Shown: positions 34,725 to 43,700 of the stretch, in pieces | How positions within the stretch are numbered: the stretch's first letter is position 1 | How the letters are laid out: every line of letters starts with the position of its first letter | From: Antedon mediterranea | Lineage: Eukaryota > Echinodermata > Crinoidea > Comatulida > Antedonidae | Direction of reading: 5' to 3' | Assembly: GCF_964355755.1 (NCBI RefSeq) | Contig: NC_092679.1 | Span: 1,800,001-1,864,000, forward strand | DNA: 64,000 nucleotides | Notes under the pieces: model-generated | Seen by the model: only the letters and a program-made list of their open reading frames with translations | Database searches by the model: none | What the model was told of the DNA's origin: nothing | Made by a program: the position numbers and the translations under genes

Positions 34725-37700
34725 GTAAATTTTGATAAATAATGTCTATTAAATGACATATTCCTCTAACTAGTGACAGCAGAGAGGCCTCTCTAGGCCT
34801 ACATCCGATCGTGTGGCCTCGCATGGCTTAGCCGGCCGGATGGGTTGTTGCTGGCCTAGCCTAGGCCTAGCAGATTGAACCAGATGTGCACATGAATGGG
34901 TTATACAATACACAAAGTGGATGCCTAACTTTTCTATATATTAACTAGGCCTACCCTAGTAGTAGTACTAGTAATTGAAGGCCTATTACTATTTTAGGCT
35001 ATTTAGCTCGGCCCGGGATATAGATTAAAATTGTCCAATTTAATTTTTTAAGATGTTATTTTCTTTTTTTAGCTGCGTGCTCAAAATCAGGTTTTAAAGA
35101 AAGCAGTGATTGAGGAGCAAGGCAAACAGACACAGTTTAAGGTGAAACATTGGACATATGATTAGGCACTTGTCAATTGTATGACCCACTATACGACCCC
35201 CGGGAGAGGTGCGTCATGGATGCGTCATTTACAAATAATTACTGACGCAGGGGTGCGTCAAAAAACCTAGATGGTACGTCACATCAATGAACAAGGTGTG
35301 TCAATGTCCGTCACTTTACCACCCACCATATCATAAACAACATGGTCACAGTGCGTCAAAATGGGTGCGTCATGGTCACCTAAAGGTAAGTCACCTTTTG
35401 CGTCATGGTATTCAAAAGTATGACGCACATCGGACAAATGACGCACCTCTCCTGGGGGTTGTATAGTGGGTCATACAATTGACAAGTGCATTATTATTAT
35501 ATAGAACAAACTTCGACCGTTTTGTCTTTTTTGTCATTTTTGTCATCGCCTGGAAAATGTATACCGTCCGTATTAATTCCAGTTTCCAGGCTTGGCCTAC
35601 AGTACCATTTAATAACCTGACAAAAAAAATATTTTAAATTAAATGCATTGTGCAAGGATAGAATCTTTGCACATCCTTACAATGCAAATGCATTGATTTC
35701 TATATTGAAGTTTCTCTGTTTTGTTTCATTTCATTTATTTGTTTTTCTTTACAGGATGCCATTAAAGAACGTGATCAAAAGGTTCGTAAATTTGAGCAAG
35801 AGATTGACAGCCTCACTTTCCGAAACCAACAACTGACAAAGCGTGTCAACATTTTGCAAGATGATCTGGAAGTAGCAGAGTCTAGAGCAAAGAAGGGCAA
35901 GGTATGCAAATTAAAACAATCTAACATCAGGATGATGAGCTTCAGAGATTAAAGGGTTTATCTGTGGCTGCAAGACTGTCAGTTCCATGACTGTATGCTG
36001 CAGAAAATATGTACATTGTACATTACTATTGGTATATCTGTCGCAGCCAGATAAAGGACTGTTACGATTTTCTATCTTGGCAATGCGAGCTTAGTGTCCA
36101 GTTGTTAGATTGTCTACCAGCAGGTAGGCTTCCAAAGCTGAAAAATTATCCTGAAGTTGCTGAGATTACCTCTGGTAGTATCGGCTCCCTCTGTAAACAG
36201 TTTTACCTACGCTTGAGTTTCTGATATTGCTGCGAGTCTGTTAAGAATCTGTGAGTTTGTCCTGGAATTCTTCTGCTTTTTTACTAGCGAGGCCAATGAA
36301 AAGCGATTGAATTCGCTGTTGGAGTTCTTCGAGCCTAGCATAGCATGTGTTATGTATGTTTGTTGTTTGTATTTGTAAAATCTGGAATAAATTGATTTGA
36401 ATTATGATTTAATAATTCTCTTCTATTTTCAGCATGATTTTGTAAGTACTAAATCTCTAAAAGATAAATAAAAATAATTTTTATTTGTTCTCTAGAACAA
36501 AGTAACTACTGAGCCTGTTGCCCGTCCAAAATTAGAACAAAATGTAATTGGAGAAGAGCTACGCAATAAAATACAGGAAAACGAAAGGCTGCATATACAG
36601 GTACGCTGACATGTTTTTTTATTCTATTCAATTTAAAATTTGATGTCAGATTTTTTTAAGAAATAGCTGTTTTGAAGAGAGACAAGGATAGGATAATTTA
36701 AAAATAACACTAGCAATTCTTGATGACCTCTGTGTAACATGTGATGTACCCATATATGGACATGGTGATGTCATATCACTACCATATTTAGGCATATCAC
36801 TACCATATTTAAGCACATCACACTTTTTTTTGTCAAACTTGTTTGATAGTGTAGACAGAGCTTCAGGAGGAGTAAAGAAATATGGGTTTGTGCATAATTT
36901 TCATTTCAAAACATTTATATTATATATTATATTTATAGCTTAATGTGATTATAAAATTTGTTTTAATAGTTTAATCAGTCATCGGCTGAACACCAGCAGA
37001 CTATGTTATCACTCCAAGATCGGTTGTACGCCTTAGAAAATGAAAATAGTCAACATCAGAGGATCCTAGAAACAACTCAAAAACAAAATAAAGACATGAT
37101 CGAGAGACTTCAACAAGATAAAGCTAGGCTGGAAGTGAAGATACGTAACATGGAAAAAGAGGTAAAATATTTACAATAATTATTTTATATTTAATGATGT
37201 AATAGCTCTGTAATTTGGTAGGTTGCCTTGTGATCCTATTCTTCATTAAATTCAGTTTTTGCATAGTAATTTCCATATGCCAAATACATTGCTGTCATAC
37301 AGAGAGACCCGGGTTCAGTTTCCGGCACCTCCCAGTCTACTCAGCTGTAAATGAGTACCTGTTAAAAATGCTATGGAGAATAAGGCGGCGTGGAAAAGAA
37401 CTGGCCACCCTATTAATACTGCCGAGGCTAGTAAAATGAGCTCCTAACAGCTCGTTACCCTACGTTCAGAAATAAATCAAAATCATACTTTAAAACTCTG
37501 AAATTCCTTCTCTTTAACTGAACAGTTTGGGAAGGCTTGAGTTTTTGCAGAGTTGACTGTTTGACTTAACAGCCACCGTTTGTACTCGTAGATGATTTTA
37601 GAAAATGCAATTTCTCATTTTGTAATACAGTAATACAAATACTACTCTGGTTTTTTTTTTGTATTAGTCGGGAGATGCAGTAATGAAAGCTGAAAAAAGT

Positions 37701-40700
37701 GAACAAGAATTAAGAATACTAGAAGAAGATCTAGGCAGTAAACTAGAGGTTGCTAGGAAACTAATCACAGATAAACTACCATTTAATGATACAGGTAACT
37801 ACACAATTATTGATTATTAAGGATAAAATGTGGGATTATGGATAGGATAAAGAGTTTGTTTACAGGAGGGCTTAAAAGATAGCCGATAAGATAACGATGT
37901 AATTTATAATTTTATATTGATTTAATGATTGATTGATTGGTCACTTTATTTCTAAATAAAAATTCCATATATACAACAAACAATACAAAACAGAAAATCT
38001 CACTAAAATAGGATTTTCTGCTACTTAGTGAAAGGATTTGAAGATCATAACAGATAGTTCGTAGTGCACCTAACAAGATCATTTTCACTATTCAAAACTC
38101 CTATTCTAAAACCATAGACTATACTAAGACTATAATAGACTATTTTTTGTAAATGGTTATTATTCATAATGAGACATTTACAAGTGTTGACCCGCAGGTC
38201 ACACACCAGGGTACTAATTCTGTAGGCTTGTGTAAATGATATATTCAGATATGGTTAAAGGTCAAACACAAATACAAAAAGATATCTAGCATTAAACCCT
38301 AAATATTATGTATTTATGATTTCCGGTTGTAAAGATAATAATAAAAGCGTGATTTTCGAAGATCTCATGTAAATCGCACAACTATTTTTTGCATAATTTA
38401 ATGGAAGTCTTTAGTAGTGAATATTTGGTAAAAATCTGTTAAACAGTGTTTTTTACCCGAAACTCAAAATTGTTATAAAAGAAATATAGAATTGACATGA
38501 CCCGATTTTCTCATTTTACTGTAAAGGTTAAATTTGTAAATATTTTTTTGTAGAACTTCGCAAATTCAATGCCTTGAATGTCCCTACTCACGATCGAAAA
38601 CAACAGGTATGTTTGGATTTTTTACATTATTAAATTACATATGGTAGTGATAACATCATCATGTCCATATATGGTCACATCACATTTTTTTTGTCACATA
38701 AAGTTTGATATTGTAGACAGAGCTTTAGATACCAAATGATACTCACACAATTTGATACAATTTTGAAATGAAAGAAGAGGGCATATTCCCATACTTTGAT
38801 TTCATAAACTTTTAATTTTAGAAATTGAAAAACATTAACCATTATATCAGTAGTAATGTTTCAACTTCAAACTATGATAAAACAACATTGATTTTTTCAT
38901 TTTCAGCAAAGAACTAAAGAGTTGGTTGGAAAGGCTAAAGTGCTAATGAGTGAGATGTGCTCAGCGTTGTCTAACTTTCACACTTACACAGAGCAGAGAA
39001 CCAAGATATTTCCAGTTGATGCATCTGCTGGTAGCCTAAGTGTCGTGAACGCCAAAGTAAGTTTGTTGTAAACCGTGTGTCTATATTAAGTGCTGAAGCC
39101 AAAGCCAAATTCACAATAATGTTAACAATATACATAATTGTTATCATTGCAAAGGTGTTTTTTCCAACTCTGATGTAAATTTGATCGAAATTTTTTCCCT
39201 AGTATTCACAATGTGCTTTATTCATTAAAAATATAAATAATATTAAAGCTCTGTCTACACTATCAAAATGTATGTGATAAAAAAAAAATGTAATGTGCCC
39301 ATATATGGGCATGATGATGTCATACCACTATCATATGTGGGCATATCACTACCATATTTGGGCATATCACTACCATATGTGGGCATATCACTACCATATT
39401 TGTGCATATCACTACCATATTTGGGCATATCACTACCATATTTGGGCACATCACACTTTTGTGGAACTAGACAGAGCATAAGATTTTAGTTTGCATTCAT
39501 TCACATAATTTTCTTGTTCAATTTCATTTGCATAGTTTTGTACTTATCTTAGTTTTGTACTTATCTTAGTTTTGTAATTATCTTAGTTTTGTACTTATCT
39601 TAGTTTTGTACTTATCTTAGTTTTGTACTTATCTGCATGAGAACGCTGCATATCTGAGGTCAATTGAAAAAAGCTTCAACAACTTTTATGATGATATTAC
39701 TGAAGATGCTCTTACAACTCTAGTAAGTCTTGTTTTTATTTGATTTATACCTTTCTGTATTGTATATTGATATTTTTGTTAATGCACCTTGAGCACTCTT
39801 GAGTGCTATGTGGGCTATATAAATCTATATTATTATTATTAAATTATTATGTTTTTCACATTTTGCAACACATTTTTGATTAAAAATGTTTATTTATTTT
39901 GTAGGAAACAGCTACAGGTCTACAAGACTTTTCTAGTAAATTTAGCAAATATGTGTCGTACTTAAATAAGCTACTTCCATATCAGTTGTTAAGGTTAGTG
40001 TATTATAAATACTTCATGTGTGATGTGGCTGAATATGGTAGTGATATGCCCAAATGTGGTAGTGATATGCCCAAATATGGTAGCGATACAACATTATCAT
40101 GTCCATATATGGGCACATCACATTTTTTTGTCACGTAAAGTTTGATAATGTAGACGTAGCTTTAAATTAGAAATATTCAAAACTTTATTGATTGTTTTCA
40201 GTTTGGAAGAAGAGTGTGCATTATCATCGTGTTCACAAACGCTAGAATCAAGAAACATGGAATTGCACAGTGCCCTCAAGAAGCTCACATCAGCATTTAC
40301 AAAGTTAGACTCTTATGTACAGTTGTTAGCAATGACCAGTAAGAAATCAGGTGATCTACCACAGGCCAATCACAGGGAGTTCTTCAATAAAATGATATCG
40401 AGTGTCACCTATCTGTCCAGTATAGTTAAAGGTAAGTTATTATTATTTTTTATTAATCTTCATTTTTCATGTTTTTGGGAGACAATATATCTTTAAAGCT
40501 TTCATATGTACATTAAAGAGTCGCATCTCTACATTTTAAACCTACCATGTCAAGCGTACTTTGGTACAGTATTTCAAAATTGGATGGAGTCTGAGAAAGT
40601 AGATAGTAGATGTCAGAAAATTACGGATGTGTTGAAAGAAATTATAACAGTATTTTATGGTATCATGGGTGGGTGATGTTTTAAAATTAGGTTGGGTAGC

Positions 40701-43700
40701 CCACCTTAAAATACATTTTAGGTTGAGTGAAATATACTGAATGTGGGCGTCTCCCTTCCTACTCACACAGTTACATCCCAAGATACATCCTATCTAAAGC
40801 TCTGTCTACACTATCAAACTTTATGTGAAAAAAAATGTGATGTGCCTATATATGGACATGATGTCATATCACTACCACATCACACTTTTTTTGTCAAACT
40901 AGTTTGATAGAGTAGACAGAGCTTAAGTATATATAATTTTCGTCACAGATGTATCAAAGAGCTACAATTTCAAAGTTTCTCTTGAGCACCAGCTACCAAC
41001 TGTTACTCAGAAGCTAAAGACTACTGATGAATGTGTTGTCTCATCTCTTATCTCATTGGTTACTTGTACAGGAAAGGTAAGATCATGTGATGTCTCATCT
41101 CTTATCTCATTGGTTACTTGTACAGGAAAGGTAAGATCATGTGATGTCTCATCTCTTATCTCATTGGTTACTTGTACAGGAAAGGTAAGATCATGTGATG
41201 TCTCATCTCTTATCTCATTGGTTACTTGTACAGGAAAGGTAAGATCATGTGATGTCTCATCTCTTATCTCATTGGTTACTTGTACAGGAAAGGTAAGATC
41301 ATATGATGTCTCATCTCTTATCTCATTGGTTACTTGTACAGGAAAGGTAAGATCATGTGATGTCTCATCTTTTATCTCATTGGTTACTTGTACAGGAAAG
41401 GTAAGATCATGTGTTGTCTCATCTCTTATCTCATTGGTTACTTGTACAGGAAAGGTAAGATCATGTGATGTCTCATCTCTTATCTCATTGGTTACTTGTA
41501 CAGGAAAGGTAAGATCATGTGATGTCTCATCTCTTATCTCATTGGTTACTTGTACAGGAAAGGTAAGATCATGTGTTGTCTCATCTCTTATCTCATTGGT
41601 TACTTGTACAGGAAAGGTAAGATCATGTGATGTCTCATCTCTTATCTCATTGGTTACTTGTACAGGAAAGGTAAGATCATGTGATGTCTCATCTCTTATC
41701 TCATTGGTTACTTGTACAGGAAAGGTAAGATCATGTGATGTCTCATCTCTTATCTCATTGGTTACTTGTACAGGAAAGGTAAGATCATGTGATGTTTTTT
41801 TGCTACATTTATATGCTACCGTTGTGTCTGCACCTTGTTGGTGGCGCTGCTCTCTGGCAACAAGTCAGCTTTTTTTAGATTGTTTTCGCATCCTTTCAAG
41901 AATTTAATAACACATATCCAACAAACATTATTGAGCCTTTAACTCCTCTATGCTGTTAGTTTCTGTGTCTACCGCATTTTTTTGCTTTATTTGTTCATTT
42001 CAATATTTTACAAGTGTCCATCCAGCCGAAGCTGATCTTTATAATACAATTTGACAAGACAATAACATACAATAATTTAAATAAATAGAATTTATAAAAA
42101 TTAACAAATTAAAATAATGAAAAAAGTTACGGCATTAAGCAGTATGGTTTGTGATTACTGTACACTTTTATTCAAGTTCATTTCAATTTTTTTGTTGCTA
42201 GTTATCAAATTTTATGAAGTCAAATGTGGACATGTTTAGCGCACCAACTAGTTACCGAACCAGAGGACACAGTTTTATACAAGATGATGATCAACAGGGG
42301 AGAATGACATCACCGACGGTATCGACGTTAAGAGAGAAATCAGTCAATTATATGGCTATGCTTAATAAGGTAACACTTTGCAACATTTTCGTAGTGTTAC
42401 AAATTGCATAGATTATAATATTTGAATTGCTCACATACCTGGTTAAAACAATGTATTAAGGAAATTATGACAACAAAAATATTAAGTAAAAAAATATCTT
42501 AATATTAAATTCTGAAAGGTTTCATATTATATTTATTGTATATACCTTAATAAAACCTTGAAAAGAAGCCCATGAGCTGCTTCTTTTTTTAGGACTCTTG
42601 GGTGGCCTTCTTTTTGGATTACCTTTTCAAACCACAGGGAGGGACTTTTTTTTAGATGGGCTTCTTTTTAGATTACTTTTCCAAACCACAGAGGGTGGGT
42701 GTTCTTTACAAGATGGATTTCTTTTTCTTCTTTTCAAGATTTTACAGTATATTTTATAATAATTTTCAGCCCTCTCCGGACTCTGTTCCGTACACACAAG
42801 CATTGAACAACCGTAGGGTGCTGGTCAGCTCAACAGAGAGCAAGGAAGGCCTAGCTCAACAACTAGCTTCCAACTCTGATAAAATCAGCAGATTGGAACA
42901 AGATAGAGAACATTGGTTACTAGAAGCACAGTTACTACAAATCAAGTATGATAAAGAAGCAATGGTAAGGTCAAAGTTGAAACATTATAATAGAGACATG
43001 TACCCATTTCACATTGCCTAATGATTGGTTTCCAGTAGCGATGCAATGCAGGGCTTTAATGCAATGTAAATGATTTAACCAATCACAAGCAATGAATTAT
43101 TCGAACAGTGGCTTGTCATTGGTCAACTTGCTTGCATTGTGTGTACGTCCTTGTTTTTAAACCATGATAACGCAAGAAGCTTATTATTTTATATTAATGT
43201 AATATTTTATTTAATTATTATTATTATTGATATTCTCATATATATTAAACCATTTTCCTGTAACTGCAATGGGAAATTGCAATACATATATTGTCGTATT
43301 GGTGGTCATCTGGATGTTGAATAGAGTGAGAAAGTACACTCCAATGGCCCACATGTACAATGAAATTAACCTAGGTTGTTGAAAATCAAAAGCTCCCTAT
43401 CATGATATCATCATCTTTTTTAGAAAGTGAATCGGCTACAATCACAGTTACAAAGTCACATATCTGGTGTACATGGACCTGACTTGATGAGACAGGTGTC
43501 CAATGACTCCCAAGAAGGTAGCAAAGCTGACCACAAGCCAACTGATCCTTCTGTAAGTAATACAGGATATTTCTTTTTTCCACACCGAAACAGAAAATAC
43601 ATGATTCCCCAATTACGGGAGGCGCAGTAAGTGGTGCTGTATTGGCTGTCAAACTGAGACAGGATTTGAACCTTTAAGGGTCTTTTACACCTGTTGGCAT

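Noticed and set aside
39255-39489. Open frames with heptad repeats (PKYGSDM, GISLPYL) on both strands
   Set aside because: They come from the 21-bp unit of the family A MITE, which keeps frames open on both strands. The same pattern recurs at 40.0 and 59.2 kb.
41056-41907. A 283-codon repetitive open frame with 18-residue repeats
   Set aside because: It is not a separate gene. It is the in-frame read-through of PPP1R21 exon 13 and its 14 tandem donors; the start codon lies inside exon 13.
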